DNA from: Flaccisagitta enflata
Lineage: Eukaryota; Chaetognatha; Sagittoidea; Aphragmophora
Assembly (NCBI GenBank): GCA_965153355.1
Contig: OZ231127.1
Span: 28,830,001-28,894,000 of the forward strand
Length of the DNA stretch: 64,000 nucleotides
Direction of reading: 5' to 3'
The translations under genes and the position numbers were made by a program. Of this stretch, positions 39,176 through 53,387 are shown piece after piece. Each line of letters begins with the position of its first letter. Within the stretch, counting starts at the first letter, position 1. Below the pieces are notes generated by a model that was not told the DNA's origin, did not search any database, and saw nothing but the letters and a program-made list of their open reading frames with translations.

Positions 39176-39185
39176 TTGAGTTGAT

Positions 39186-39313
39186 AAACAAGGCCAAGTA
39201 GGCCAATAAGGTACGACGCGAGGATCATCGAACGAATGCGTTACCGACCAACCGACCAACCAACCAACCAACCGACACAGCCAGTTATTGAGGTGCTTTG
39301 TCGCACCTAAAAA
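39186..39313 (+). mobile_element. Family B element, copy B6 (short form)
   Basis: Left end AAACAAGGCCAAGTAGGCC (GGCC-AAGTA-GGCC hairpin), CCGACCAACC core, AGTTATTG, hairpin AGGTGC-TTTGTC-GCACCT then A-run. The stem differs from B1/B4 on both strands at the same position. Confidence 0.7.
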
Positions 39314-39810
39314 AAGACAGAAACAGACTAAAGCGGGAACACATCAACAGAGACAGGCGCAGCCATAGAAGACAGAAAGATTGAGACAGACAGAGATATG
39401 CAGCGAACCTAGAGAGAGACAGAAACAGATATGGACTGAGACAGAGACAGACACGGACTGAGACCGACAGATAGTGAGTGAAAGACAGAAACGAAGAGAC
39501 TCGGAAAAAGAAACAGAAAAAGGCAGAGACTGGTTAAAAATGAAAGAGGTAATAAATGGTCGATTGGTCGTTTTGGGCGTTTTTATGCCTGACTCACGCA
39601 ATGAATTGGATTCCATTAGTAAACGAATTAATCTGACATCAAAGTGACAAATGAAGGATCATCGCCGTGATCACCTTAGAAACCCCCGATTGGAACGTTT
39701 TTAGCATGTGCAACAAGAAAAATTTCTGTCCATCTTTCCTTGTGTAAGAACGGCTAGTAATTTTGTTTTGATCTTCCAACTTAAGTTTAAATAGCAGCCC
39801 AAAGGCAGTA

Positions 39811-40535
39811 AGTGGTCAGCGGTACCCGTGCCCTGCTTGAGTAGTAAGTGATTTAGTTGAAAGGGAGCAGGGCAGCGGCCCCGAAGGGGACGAAGTCCTG
39901 TAGAACACAGGGGGAATCTGTCCGTCCATCCATCCGTCCGTCCGTCTGCCTTCTGTCCAGGATGCCCTGTTATTCAAATTTTCATTGAATACCATGAAGA
40001 AATGACAAAAGGCAGTTCATGGACAATGGTACCCTTGAACTTCTCTAATTTGTAGGTTAAATTGAAGGAAGAGCAGGCCAGGATCTGGGTCTCTGAGGCC
40101 AAATCTGGGTCTCTGAGGCCAGAATCTGAGTCTCTGAGGCCAGGATTTAGGTCTTTGAGGCTAGGATTTGGGGCTCTGAGACCAGAACCTAGGTCTTGGA
40201 GGTCAGAATTTGGGTCCCAGAGATCAGGATCTGGGTCTTTAAGACTAGGATGTGGGTTTTAGAAGCCAGAATCTAAGTTTAAGGGGCCAAAATTCAGGTT
40301 TTTAAGCCAGATTTGGCCCATTTTGCCTGGATTTGGGCCATTTTGCCAGGAATTAGCCCATTTTGCCTGGATTTGGGCCATTTTGCTTGGATTTGGGCCA
40401 TTTTGCTCGGATTTGGGCCCCAAAGGAGACGAAGCCCTGAGGATGGGGCTGGGGGGGGGACGGACGGACGGACGTACGGACGGACAGATTCCCCCTGTGT
40501 TCTACAGGACTTCGTCCCCTTCGGGGCCGCTGCCC
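39811..40535. mobile_element. Family A foldback element, copy A3
   Basis: Extension TGGTCAGCGGTACCCGTGCC (39813), inverted ends GGGCAGCGGCCCCGAAGGGG (39870) and CCCCTTCGGGGCCGCTGCCC (ending 40535), each followed inward by GTAGAACACAGGGGGA or its mirror and by TCCG/GGAC tetranucleotides. The core has 20-21 bp units (TCTCTGAGGCCAGAATCTG) and then GGATTTGGGCCATTTTGCC units (40315-40420). Confidence 0.82.
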
Positions 40536-40559
40536 AAAAAGTAAAAAAAGAAGTTTAGC

Positions 40560-41649
40560 TACTCAATTGCACCGATTTACAATGTGATTCGAGTGGGTAG
40601 GGCCACTAATGTGGGTAGGCTGGGGCAGTGACGCTCAGAAATCACTATTTTTGCCAATTTCCCGTCATCCTAAACGTTATGTTAGAAACGATTACAATCT
40701 TTATTATGTTTTTTTGTTTACAGTGTCAGTTGCCTTGCGAATGTTCATGTGGTCTTTGGCTTGTTTTATCAGATAAATTACATTGTATCAGATAAATTAC
40801 ATTGTATCATTGAATCAGTGTACCGCATACATCGTTGCACATCTGTTTACATCTGTCACTAAGCATGTGATTGAATGGATCCTCCGGCGATTGTAATTGA
40901 TGATCACTACTTCCGTCACATTCGATTGCGGGGATGGTCAATTGCATGAATATTCATATTCCATGTACATCACTGTAGAGAGTTTCGAAAACACGTTCAT
41001 TGTCATCACTCGTCAGAGAGTCCATGACGACGAGGTCAGAGTTGATGCTCGCTGTGAAGAGTGAGGTCGAGAAGGCAGCTGCCTAGGACGCGCGCTGTTT
41101 GGTGAAGATGCATGCGTTGCATTGACTAATGGCATCGGGGCAGAAGCACGTGCTAAAACACTGTCCAATGTGACAGATGCTAAATGGGCCGTCCAACAGA
41201 AATAGTGGAAGAATTGCGAACGATGAGCGGCTAAATATTGCACGCGACTGCTAGGATAAAGTTTGAATTGTCACCTGCAGTCAGTGATTGATACAAGACA
41301 TGCATCATGCATCATGCAACGGGAAACGACTAACAACAGACTGGTATGCACCAGTACGTCATGTGAGGAAGGCATCTGTCGGTAGCGAACTGGAGATTGA
41401 TAATTGGTGTATAAGAGAAGTTAAGTATCCCTCACTATACTCAAAACATATATTGAAGAATGCCTTGTGAACACTCACTGAAGATATGAGTGCAACGGCG
41501 GACGATGCAGGGTTCATGGGTCAAAATGATGGAAATTATAACGGTGCCTAGAATGGTGCTACGGAACGATGATAACGCGAAAGGTTAGAGGATGAAGGAA
41601 TGTAGATGATAAATGGAGCTTTTAAACGCTTTTTTGATCCCAGGTGTAA

Positions 41650-41707
<58 letters not shown>

Positions 41708-42420
41708 CTGTCATCGATTGATTCATCGACAGATGACGCATCTGTTGTTTACGTCAAATACAAATGTTTACTTTTTATTCGCATTTCAAACCACGTAAGC
41801 TAATCGCATATACGGAACGGAACTACGTTATGCATATTCGATGTTGCGTACACACAGCTCTTCTATTCCTCTCACTCTCTCCAGCTCCCTGAACCTGGAC
41901 AGGGCAGAGTTTTGGTTAGAGAGTAAACGTAAGACGAACATTTATCTGAATCTGTCCGCGAATAATCGAATCAATGTAAATTTGCAAAGGAGATTGGCAG
42001 AAAAGTTAATGTATTAAACGGATGATATTGATCAATCATCCTGACGCATTTTTGATTGATTGATCGGAAGACTTCCATTTGTCATTTGATTGTTGTGATA
42101 TTCTCTTATTCACGGAAGTGGTTCAAATGTCTAGAATGGCGTGAAAAATGATTCACGATTAATGTACTGTACATGAGTGCTCTAGGAAGGTAAACATATA
42201 TGTATGAGCTTTTATCAGGGAATAATATATAGACAAAACCTGTGACCGAGATGAGCTGGATGGAGAAAAGCTCGACATGTGCTCTTGACCACAGACAAAT
42301 CGAAATCCTAATTGATTGTTCACAATGGAATTTCGTACCGAGGTCAACGTGACTAATTTTTTACTATTCTTTTTTTTCTCGGAATCTTACAATATGGGGC
42401 TGTAATGAAGGATGGGCTTT
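40560..42420. other. Mixed ordinary sequence with (CT)n; no gene recognised
   Basis: A decayed family B piece lies at about 40587-40632. A 19-21 bp direct duplication (ATCAGATAAATTACATTGT) is at 40769-40810. (CT)n lies at 41649-41702. Short frames at 41013-41243 (minus) and 41288-41470 (plus) have no recognisable domain. Confidence 0.4.
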
Positions 42421-42430
42421 CGCAATAATG

Positions 42431-42583
<153 letters not shown>

Positions 42584-43241
42584 CGCTACAGCACACAAGA
42601 ACTATCATCAGTGAATAAAAATAAGAAAGATAAAAACGATAAAAAAGCATCTTCAGTTTGGCCAAGCAATGGCCGCAAATCTACTTGTTATCCGTAGGAG
42701 TCCTTCAACCCCGTCGCGGAGGGAGACAAGAGATGGGCAGAGAGAAAAGAAAGAAGAGATTTCGCGACAATGTCTTTTCTCTCGGTGAACAATAGGCTGA
42801 GGTTGAGACAAACAATACCAAGACTCGTCTCCCTCGCATCTTCCCTATTGTATTGTTTGTCTTTAGATCCCTTCGTGTCCTTCTTTCTGTAAATGTCTGT
42901 TTCGGTTCTCCATGTAACTCTTCGTCATTTTTATCTGTAGGGTTATGTTTATCTGACTGCTTCTGTTTACGTCTTTGTCTGTCGGTATATATCTGTGTGT
43001 CTGTTTCATTGTTTAAATTTTGTCTCTTTGTCTATCATTGACTATCTCCTCTCCCTTCAATACTTGTTCAGGCAATTCGTTGTCCCTGCCCAACTTTGTG
43101 TGTTTGAGATTACCAACCTCTATCTGACACGTCATCCGCATGGTCTCTGTTTGACTGTTCATCCATCTGTCTTTCTGTGGATCTGTCTATCCGTCTATCA
43201 TCACTCTGTCTATCTTTGTAAGTTTGTCTGTTCGTCTTTCG

Positions 43242-43242
<1 letters not shown>

Positions 43243-43274
<32 letters not shown>

Positions 43275-43365
43275 GTATTAAGGTGTTCGCTCTCTCTATC
43301 TCTGTCTGTCTGTCTGACTGTCTGTTTTTTTATGTCCTCTCTCTGTCTCTCTCTGTCTCTCTTTG

Positions 43366-43426
<61 letters not shown>

Positions 43427-43431
43427 CGTCC
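43243..43431. repeat. Degenerate (CT)n/(TCTG)n
   Basis: CT blocks at 43243-43275 and 43370-43431 with TCTG and TCTCTG interruptions. Confidence 0.9.
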
Positions 43432-43499
43432 CTTCATTTCAAAAGGGCTATCTTCCAATGTCTGCATTGGGATGTTCTTTCTCTTTTTTTTCTTTTGTT

Positions 43500-45480
43500 A
43501 GAGTAAATTGAGATTAAGCCTCTCGATGTTTGGTGTAGCGATTGATTGAGTTTCGCGTACAGACGAGCTTATTCCCCGTTTATCAGCTTAAAAAAAGAAC
43601 TAGAAGAGAGCTTATTATGAGTTAAGACGATTCGTCTAAGAAATTCTGGGGCTTATTATGTGTTTTTTAGATTTCGCGGTCTGTTTGCTGTTTCTATCAC
43701 TGTTTTTGTTAAGGTTTTATCAAAGATGCTGTGCGCCTTTTCTTATGGTCATTAACAGGAATGTGTTTCATTTCTTTGGGGTAGATTTGGCCATTATATT
43801 ATTCATTTTCCCATCGATGCAAGGTTCATTATCATGTTGTGCATCAAGAATTCTAGATCTACGGGTTATAATATCAAGATTCAATCCCGTGGTATCTGTA
43901 AATGTGTCATCCTGAACCTCCTTGATCCATTGTCTGAATATATGTGTTTCTTCACTAATTGTCCCTCGATCTTTTCTTTTTACGTCATCACTGTTTCTCG
44001 TAGAAAGTCTAAAGCCCAATATTTCCGTGATTAGATGGACATTTATTGTACAAACATGCACAAAGGGACGATATGGATTAAACAATAAGTCAAATCCCTT
44101 CCCCCCAAAACAATTGACGACATTTCTAGTAATGTACAGTTATAGACTAGACTACATGGTTCGTTGAAAGAAAAAAAAAAGACAAAAAAACAACAATAGT
44201 AGTCGCAGAGGACAGATTTACATGTCGCTTTTTAGTCACTGTTTCAATATGTATAGTATTGTTTCATCATTGCAGTTATGCAATGAAAGCGAGTTAATTG
44301 CAATAAATAATAATCGATCTCTAATAGAACCATTCCAGTGAGCCCGTTTGCTGTTTCAAGCGGGAAGTGATGCGATGAACTCGGTCGAGACATTACGTGC
44401 TTAGAAGTCAACGAAGTGGTCATTGTGGTAACACAATGACGCCATATTGCAAATTTCGTTATTTGATGTCCTTTGTTCCTTTTTCGTCCTTGTTGTTTGT
44501 CTTTTTGTATTGTCTTCATTTGATGTGAATAAACTCGATATATAGTGGTCATTGTGGTACCGTTAAACGAACACAGATAGGACAAAAAACGATAGGGCTG
44601 GAGCATGGAGTCACTGAACAATAGACAGGCGCGACGTATTTGTTATTCCAGTGAAAAAAAAGAGAAAAAATACCAACGTAACCGGGAATATCCCGGGGTT
44701 TCAATCAAATCAACCGTACGAGTCAACTGAATTCATAATACAGAAGACCGATTTATATGTTCTTTAATTCGTCAGCAAATATAAGCGACAGATACAAACA
44801 AACACACATAAATTAATGGCATCAAGTAAATGGCAAATCGTACATGAATACAGAGATGATTGAATGATTGATGGCCCCTCGCTACATAATAGCATGAGGG
44901 ACAGAAAAAATTTAACTGTGGAGTTAAAAAAGTGGATGATTGAATGAATGATGGCCCCTCGCTACATAATAGCATGAGGGACTAAAAAAGTTATGGCGAA
45001 TGGATCGTGAATGGGCCTAATTTGCATATTGTCGTACAGGTGAATTGACTCCGTTCCGTCGATGTTATTGAGTCCAATGGTAAAGAAGCATTCTTGGGAT
45101 TACATGCGCTTAAACACAATCCGATCTTTTGAAAATGTCAGAATATACGACTCATGTACGATATTCTAAGTGTGGTCGTTGTTTTTGCACCAAGTAGTAT
45201 CGCATAATATCCGCTCTGATGAAAATATGGCTACATGTCGCAGTAAAGTTGTCATTTGGTTGAAAATAGATTTTTGCTTCAACCTATTTTAATAGGTGTA
45301 GGAGCCGCTCCATCTCGAAACTTGAGCCCGCACTCCGGACGCCTTATGTGACCAAAAGTTTCTTGGCACCAGCCGGTCTGCGCTCACGACAGGGAGCAAG
45401 GCAAAAAGCCAATGTTTTATTGTTTAATTCTAGCCTGGTGTTTTGCATTTAAAAAACTCTTTCCTGGATGGACTGCTGAA
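43500..45480. other. Ordinary sequence; unassigned frames
   Basis: Minus-strand frames at 43768-44085 (105 codons, non-repetitive, for example DDVKRKDRGTISEETHIF) and 44244-44621 are the longest non-repetitive frames outside papilin, but no family is recognised and splice evidence is lacking. Confidence 0.35.
44855..44982. repeat. Two direct copies of a hairpin-bearing 48 bp unit, period 80 bp
   Basis: GATGATTGAATGA...GATGGCCCCTCGCTACATAA...AGCATGAGGGAC occurs at 44855-44902 and 44935-44982. Each unit can pair CCCTCGCTA with TAGCATGAGGG. Confidence 0.85.
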
Positions 45481-45495
45481 TGTTTAACTACCGGT

Positions 45496-45497
45496 TT

Positions 45498-45586
<89 letters not shown>

Positions 45587-45590
45587 AGTT

Positions 45591-45685
<95 letters not shown>
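45496..45685. repeat. (GTT)n
   Basis: About 190 bp, one interruption near 45586. Confidence 0.97.
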
Positions 45686-45686
<1 letters not shown>

Positions 45687-45898
45687 TTATTTTTGTTAAC
45701 AATACAGTTGCTGTTGATGTCCTCGTTCTATTGCTGCTCATTTCGATTCGTATCTTCGCGAATGAAAGAGAAAGTGCGACTCTTTTATCATCAATCTCTA
45801 ATGTATAAATTGTCGTTTCCTACATTCACAAGTTGACATGGTCGGGGGCTTTTGAAAGCCGCTTTGTGTCTGTCTGTCTGTGTTTTCTCCCCCCGTAA

Positions 45899-46093
<195 letters not shown>

Positions 46094-46129
46094 TTTTGTT
46101 CCCGCTTTTTCACTTTTTGTCCTCCATAA

Positions 46130-46534
46130 CACTTTCTTCTTTTTTTCTTCTTTTTCCTCCTTTTCTTTCTTTCTCCCTTTCTCTCTTTCCTCCTCTTTTC
46201 TTTCCTTTTCTTTCTTTCATTCTTTGATTGTATATGTCCCTTTGTTGTTTCTTTCTTTTGGCTAGCCACGCGCCACTTTCCGTCTGTCTTTCACTTTCAT
46301 TCTTCGCTTTCCTTCCTTCCTTCCTTCCTTCTGGCACCATCAAAAGTTTGGCACGTTCGAGTCCCGGTTTTATTCCTTTGTTAAAACTTCGATTGTTTAC
46401 GCGGATGAAGGGAAAAAAAATTCCTTTCATTCCTTTCTCTTCTTCTTCTTCCTCTTTTTTTCCACTCGGAGCTATAATTTACTCCTTTCAAATGAAAAAT
46501 GGGGCCTGTTTCTTTCTTTCTTTCTTTCTTTCTT

Positions 46535-46618
<84 letters not shown>

Positions 46619-46619
46619 T
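46130..46619. repeat. Pyrimidine-rich region ending in (TTTC)n
   Basis: Degenerate TTTC/CCTT to 46480, then nearly pure TTTC at 46509-46619 with one TATC unit. Confidence 0.9.
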
Positions 46620-47339
46620 AATTCTTCTTCTTTTTCGTCTCTTTTTCAATTTCAGGTTGTAGCTTTGTTGTACTCGGTGCGCGCTTAGTCTAGAAATTTT
46701 GACCTAACGAGGTCAGTATCACCATGTTTAACATTCATTATGTTTTTCTCTTCTATATAGATGCAACATGATTTTAGAAATTAAAAGCTTACACTATGTA
46801 TTTTTTTAACAATTTCAAGTTCTTCTCATCTTAAATCGGTAGAGAGAATCTCTCTGTGGATCGGCTATGTTTTCCCCCTCAATTCTCTCTTTTTTTTCAT
46901 TATGAATCTTATTGAAAAAAAAATGTGTACTGAAGTGGATGAAATAGGTCAAAGTTTTTCCCCTTTTCTGCATCCTTTTTGCCGTCCTTTTTATCAAAGG
47001 ATTCTTTTTCACAAAAATGAAAAGGCGAAAAAAAATATATTCCGGCTAGGTTAGTCTACCTCCATTTTCCTCTTTTTTCGCCGTGTAGCTCTGAATGGTC
47101 CCGTTTAAAAAGTTTTTTCCCTTCATTTTTCATTTGAATTGATTTTTCAATGGTGAATGAATGCTCATTTCAACTCAATTTAAAGGACTAGCTAAATTTC
47201 TATGAATGAAAAATTCGCGTACTCGAATTTTGTTTAGGATCCGTGAATTACATGTGGCAGGAAAAATCTCTTATTTCAGCCAAGTAATAAACTCAACTTC
47301 ATTTCAATTTTTTTTTTTTGAGAAATATTCAAATAATCG

Positions 47340-48155
47340 GGAAAAAAGTCGAAGTCAGTCTTCGACTTTTTGACATATTCGAGAGAAACGTGGTTTTCAT
47401 TTTCTTATGAGGAAGTTGGGAATCTCTTCCGACCGATTGTGGCCTCCAATGAAATTAATAGGGTAAGTAATTTGGATAATTCTCTTTCATTTGGCGCCAA
47501 GCAGAAGTCTCTAGGACAAATATTTTTTTTGTTATGATTTTTTAAAGATTTTTTTTGCGAAAAATTTGAATTGAAATTTTTTCGATTTTTTATGATTTTA
47601 TGTAGGATCAATAAAGGAGTGTACCTATGTTTGTTTGGGCATGCAAATACAAGAAAACATGTTTATGAGCATAGCTGCTTGTCTGTGAGGGTGTTTTTGA
47701 GCATTCTAGCATCTTAGCTCATTTAGCTCAGTCTTTTTTCTGATTTCAAATGCTTTTATAATGAATAAATGTTTTGATACATGTTTGAGCGTGCAAATAC
47801 AAGAAAGCATGTCAGGGAGTATAGCTGCTCAACTGTGAGAGTGTTTTTGAGTATTCTAGCTCATTTAGCTCATTTAGCTCAGTCTTTTTTTCTGATTTTA
47901 GATGGGATAGATTAATGTTTTGATATAAGCATGCAAATACAAGAAAGCATGTCAGTGAGCATAGCTGGTCATCTGGTTGAGTGATTTTGAGTATTTTAGC
48001 TCATCTAGCTCATTTGGCTCAGTCCTATTTTTTTCTGATTTTCAGTGCAATCAATACCTACAATTTCTTTTGATTTGATCTAACAAATAAAAACAATTGC
48101 AGTGATTGAAGATAAAAGCTTGGTGAAAAGTGACCAATGCTTACGACTTTTTTCC
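47340..48155. mobile_element. Family C element, copy 2
   Basis: Perfect 12 bp inverted ends GGAAAAAAGTCG (47340) and CGACTTTTTTCC (ending 48155). The left hairpin AAAAAGTCGAAG-TCAGT-CTTCGACTTTTT has the same stem as copy 1 with a compensatory T/A to G/C change. Beyond the right end both copies continue with a small CGGC...GCCG hairpin and a TTGGTAT/CTGGTAT motif, so the true element may extend to about 48182. Confidence 0.72.
47636..48060. repeat. Three tandem units of about 140-150 bp inside the family C element
   Basis: Each unit contains GCATGCAAATACAAGAAA, AGCATAGCTG, TTTTGAGTATT, one to three copies of TTAGCTCA, then GCTCAGTC and TTTTTTCTGATTTT. Units start near 47636, 47785 and 47930. 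Confidence 0.85.
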
Positions 48156-48321
48156 TCACGGCGACAGCCGCCATTACTGGTATTCAAGCACGGGACAGAA
48201 CTTCACACACGGAATGTTCAATGTATCTGAATTAATGTGAGAAAATCTTAAAATGTGTGCACATATTTCTCTAAATCCCTGCGTTCGAATCCAACTTAGT
48301 GAAAAATTTACACAACGTAGC

Positions 48322-48406
48322 GTCGTTCGTTCGTTCGTTCGTTCGTTCGTTCGTTCGTTCGTTCGTTCGTTCGTTCGTTCGTTCGTTCGTTCGTTCGTTC
48401 GTTCGT
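48322..48406. repeat. (GTTC)n
   Basis: About 21 nearly perfect units. Confidence 0.97.
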
Positions 48407-48409
48407 TTA

Positions 48410-49715
48410 TGCATTCCTACGTTCGTTCGATCATATTTTCCCCTTCTTCCGCCTCTGACCCCGAAAGATATTATCAAAGTTTTAAGGTCACGTAATGTTC
48501 ATTGGAAACGTAACAATGGCGTAAATATTTAAATTTGACCAACGTTCATTCCAACGTTGACCTCGAACTGAACACACGCGTGCGTGCCAATGGAAATCAA
48601 GTATGACGCCAGCGCGTATTCTCTCCACTCACTCACTCTTTCCTTTCCTGTCTGTCTCTCTCTCTCACTCTCTTTCTCCCTTTCCCTTTTCCCAGACAAA
48701 TTTATTGTTGCGTGAGCGCTACTTACCCTCACTCTCACTTCGCTTCTCTCTCTCTCTCTCTCTCTCTCTCGATGTAACTCATACTCATTTGCATATTCGA
48801 CGCGATCGGACATAACTCTCTCGTGCCATAACGGAGATGGCATTTCCGACACGTCCGTTAGACTTGATTTCGATCGCGAAACAGTTTTGACTTGTGACTG
48901 TTTGCGAAATACGTAACGGAAAACTTACGACATAAATTTCTGCTTGTTGGTATTGGCTATAGCGTGATTTTACGAAATATCACACTTGCTACATCAGGAG
49001 TGTGTGATAATTGATACATTGTACGAAGTTTTGTATAGAAGGTTAGAAATTTGTTTTCAATCGACCCGGACACATACATACACACATACATACAGAGATA
49101 TTTCCTCGCAAAAAATGTGCTGACAAAATACAGGCACAATCTGCAATCTCACACTTAGATCATGATCGCCAACATGATCCCATTTCGAGAAATGCATTGA
49201 TGCGTTAGGGTTGGTCACATTGCGAACCTTGATGGATCTCTATGTAACTTGGCAAAAATACTCGACTTGCAATTCCTGAAACAATGAGACCTCGCGCGAC
49301 CCTCAACTCCTTGTATCTTCATTGCTCATAAAATGCAAAAAAAATTTGATAAAAAATTGATCAGGTTTTCGCCGACTCTTTCGGCAAAACGGTATAACAA
49401 CTTTTTTCCTTAACAGTTCGAACAGCCACTCTTTTATCGAAGAAATGTAAGACAAACTTCTAGGAAGCGTTTTACGTTCGCTCTGCAAACTCTGTAGTGC
49501 AGTATCAAGCAGCAGGACATCGACTAATCTGAGCTGCGAGTCAATTTTTGAACGATACTGGTCCAAATGCGGCCTAACCCCTGTTTGTGTTTAAATCATC
49601 ATTAAGTTTTCATGTTTATGTATTTTACCCTGATGAAATCATGTGGTTAAGCACAAATACACATTTGCCGAAAGAGTGCATATATGTGCTGAGGTCTGCA
49701 ATCCACAAGATTCTA
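48410..49715. other. Ordinary sequence, no gene recognised
   Basis: Short (CT)n at about 48750-48770. Minus-strand frame 49303-49566 (87 codons, DQYRSKIDSQLRLVDVLLL...) is non-repetitive but unassigned. Confidence 0.35.
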
Positions 49716-49717
49716 TG

Positions 49718-50240
49718 AGTAGTGACTTGTATAAATAAGTACATTTTCTAGTAAAGAATTAATATTGACCCTTGAAAAAAAAATTTGCTTGAAAATTTTT
49801 CCAAAAATCACTAAAATGTGTCCATTTTTGTACATATTCATATACAAATCTTATTGATCGATCAATTTTGAAATTCTGATTCAAGATTCATATTTCTGGT
49901 AAACTTCCAATCATTGATTGGCTCACTATATAACATGTAAAATAAAATTTTCATATTTAGACCACCGTTGCATTTTGTAACGGTGGTATAGAATATGAAA
50001 ATTTCATTTTGCATGAAAGTATATAGTGTGTGACCTATCAAATGATTGAAGATTTTACCAGGAATGTGAATCTTGAGTCAGGAATTTCAAAATTGGAGGA
50101 TCATTGAGATCTATGCCTGAATTTATAAGAAAATAGACACATTTTAATGATTTTTGCAAAAATCTTCAAGGGAAATTTTTTTTTAACAGTGAATATCAAT
50201 TCTTCACCAGAAGATACACCTATTTATACAAGTCACTACT
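49718..50240. mobile_element. 523 bp near-palindromic element
   Basis: Two arms of about 255 bp meet at a central hairpin ACCACCGTT (49961) / AACGGTGGT (49979) with a 9-base loop. The ends are AGTAGTGACT and AGTCACTACT. The arms are diverged by scattered mismatches, so it is not a very recent duplication. No coding capacity. Confidence 0.75.
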
Positions 50241-50923
50241 GCTGAGGATTTTTGAACCCATATCCACCATGCCCACTGTAGAATACGCTAATTTAAAGAG
50301 GTATATAAAGTGATATTCACATCCAGCAGATTCTATGAGATATTATTAGTTATGATTTCGTTAATGCAAGATGACAAGATCGACGGTCGACACGACAACA
50401 GATCGCTGTAAACGACGGCAACGACGACTGACTCCAAAGAGCTATACCATGCGACTCAAAAAAAAAGACGCACTTTTGAATGACTAATTTTGCCTTTGAA
50501 TCTTAAAAAAAAAACTTATCAAAATTTTAAATCATTTGAAAGCCAAAAGTACTTTTATTTGGCGCCAATTTGGTATTGCAGTCTCTTTTTGTTTAGAAAT
50601 AGCATTGGTTTGAATAAAAACATTACCCATTTCAATTTCGCAATTCCTATATAAAAATGCATTTTCATGAATTAGTGCTTCTCTTTACAGGGCTCTAGCT
50701 TCTAAATCGTTTGAGATACAGACCTGGGATTAGTCTAGATTGAAAGAAAATCAATAAATCTTTAAAAATGTCTGTTTTGAAAATAGTTAGAATGAATTCT
50801 TATAATTATTTTATCAAGTATTAAATAGGTGTGTCTTTTTTTTTGATCCACGTGATATGTCCGTCTATCCGCCCGTGGGTCTGTGGCTCAGTCTGCGGCC
50901 CTTTGGTCCATAACGGATAAGTT

Positions 50924-51213
50924 AACAAGGCCAAGAGATGTCCATTAGATGCGTCCTCTTTAGATGTAAGATATCATGATACAAATAATTAAGATATAAA
51001 GATATTAAGATATAATGATAGAGACATAAGAGACATAGGATACATAGGAGCCATGAGAGACAAAAGAGACAAAGAGAAAAGAGACATAAGAGAGATGAAG
51101 AGAAACCCCTAAAAATTGCGCTTAGAAATTTTCGCGTAACAGACCTTCCTTCCTTCCTTCCTTCCTTCCTACGTACGGAGCCTCTTATAGAGATGCGAGG
51201 ACGCATCTAAAAA
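50924..51213 (+). mobile_element. Family B element, copy B7 (long form)
   Basis: AACAAGGCCAAGAGATG left end. The interior has GATATAA/AGACATA repeats and TTCC units in place of the GGACCGA core. The right end is CCTCTTATAG and hairpin AGATGCG-AGGA-CGCATCT with AAAAA. Confidence 0.65.
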
Positions 51214-51234
51214 GGGTAGGAACGCGCGATTTCG

Positions 51235-52525
<1,291 letters not shown>

Positions 52526-52529
52526 TTAG

Positions 52530-52974
52530 ATGGTCAGCGGTACCCGTGCCCTGCTTAATAGGTTGTGGTAGAAGTCGAGGGGGAAGCAGGGCAGCAGACC
52601 CAAAGGGGTTGATGACCCATGCTTATACATATGGGGAATCTTCTCCTCCTCTCCTCCGCATCCTCCTCTCCCAAAGCCTCCACGCCCATATCTTAGCCTC
52701 GAGGCCCATATCCAGCCTCAATGCCCAAATCCCAGCTTGAGGCCCAAATCCCTTGAGGCTGAATTTGTACCTGGCGTGGGTTTTGGGCCTCGAGGTTGGG
52801 ATTTGGGCCTCAACACTGGAGCTTGGGCCTTGAGGCTGGGATATGGGCCTTGAGGCTAAGATATGGGCCTCAAGGCTGGGGGGAGGGGGGTACGAAGAAG
52901 AAGGAGGAGAATGAGGGGAAAATTCCCCATATGTGTGAAAGCATAGGTAATCGTCTCCTTTGGGGCCTCTGCCC
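52530..52974. mobile_element. Family A foldback element, copy A4
   Basis: Extension TGGTCAGCGGTACCCGTGCC (52531). Ends GGGCAGCAGACCCAAAGGGG (52589) and CTTTGGGGCCTCTGCCC (ending 52974). Subterminal CATATGGGGAATCTTCTCC mirrored by GGAGAATGAGG...CCCCATATG. The core is itself palindromic: GGCCCATATCCAGCCTC units on the left half, GAGGCTGGGATATGGGCC units on the right. Confidence 0.8.
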
Positions 52975-53017
52975 AAAAAGAATCATATTCTTGCCCGTCA
53001 GTCCGTCAAATCCCTCG

Positions 53018-53125
53018 TTTTTAGTTGCGGACACGCAACTCTATAAGAGGCTTTGTCCGTCTATCGGTTCGTTGGTCCGTCGGTCCATAGGTCCATCGAC
53101 ACAAGTCAAAAAGAGTGAAAACTAA
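53018..53125 (-). mobile_element. Family B, partial copy B8
   Basis: Hairpin AGTTGCG-GACA-CGCAACT (53023-53040), CTCTATAAGAGGCTTTGTCC and CGGT/CCGT core. The other end is missing. Confidence 0.65.
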
Positions 53126-53142
53126 TGTTTGAGATCGTTGTT

Positions 53143-53215
53143 GGGCAGCGGCCGATGTCCTGTCACAGGGGTGAATTTCCAGACGTCCGTTTGTACGTCC
53201 GTCCATATGTTTGCA
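53143..53215. mobile_element. Family A terminal fragment A8
   Basis: GGGCAGCGGCCGATGTCCTG, CACAGGGGTGAATT and CGTCC tetranucleotides. Closest to the ends of A2. No matching right end. Confidence 0.55.
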
Positions 53216-53387
53216 CGTCAGATCACAGTGGCATGTTTTTGAGGGTGGGGAGTAATGTTTATGAGCCCATGATGTGGAGACTGGAGAGATTGCGGCGCAG
53301 GCGCTCTGGATCTGGCCGATATGAGTTCATGGCTCATTTCAAATGGAAGGAAAATAAGCCAAGTATTTAGACGGGGGCAGTTGTGCA

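Noticed and set aside
43768-44085. 105-codon minus-strand frame
   Set aside because: Non-repetitive but no homologue recognised and no gene structure around it; random frames of this length are expected in 64 kb.
49303-49566. 87-codon minus-strand frame
   Set aside because: Same reasoning: no domain, no supporting signals.
53021-53040. Hairpin followed or preceded by a T/A run resembling a bacterial intrinsic terminator
   Set aside because: It is the conserved end of dispersed family B elements in a eukaryotic genome.
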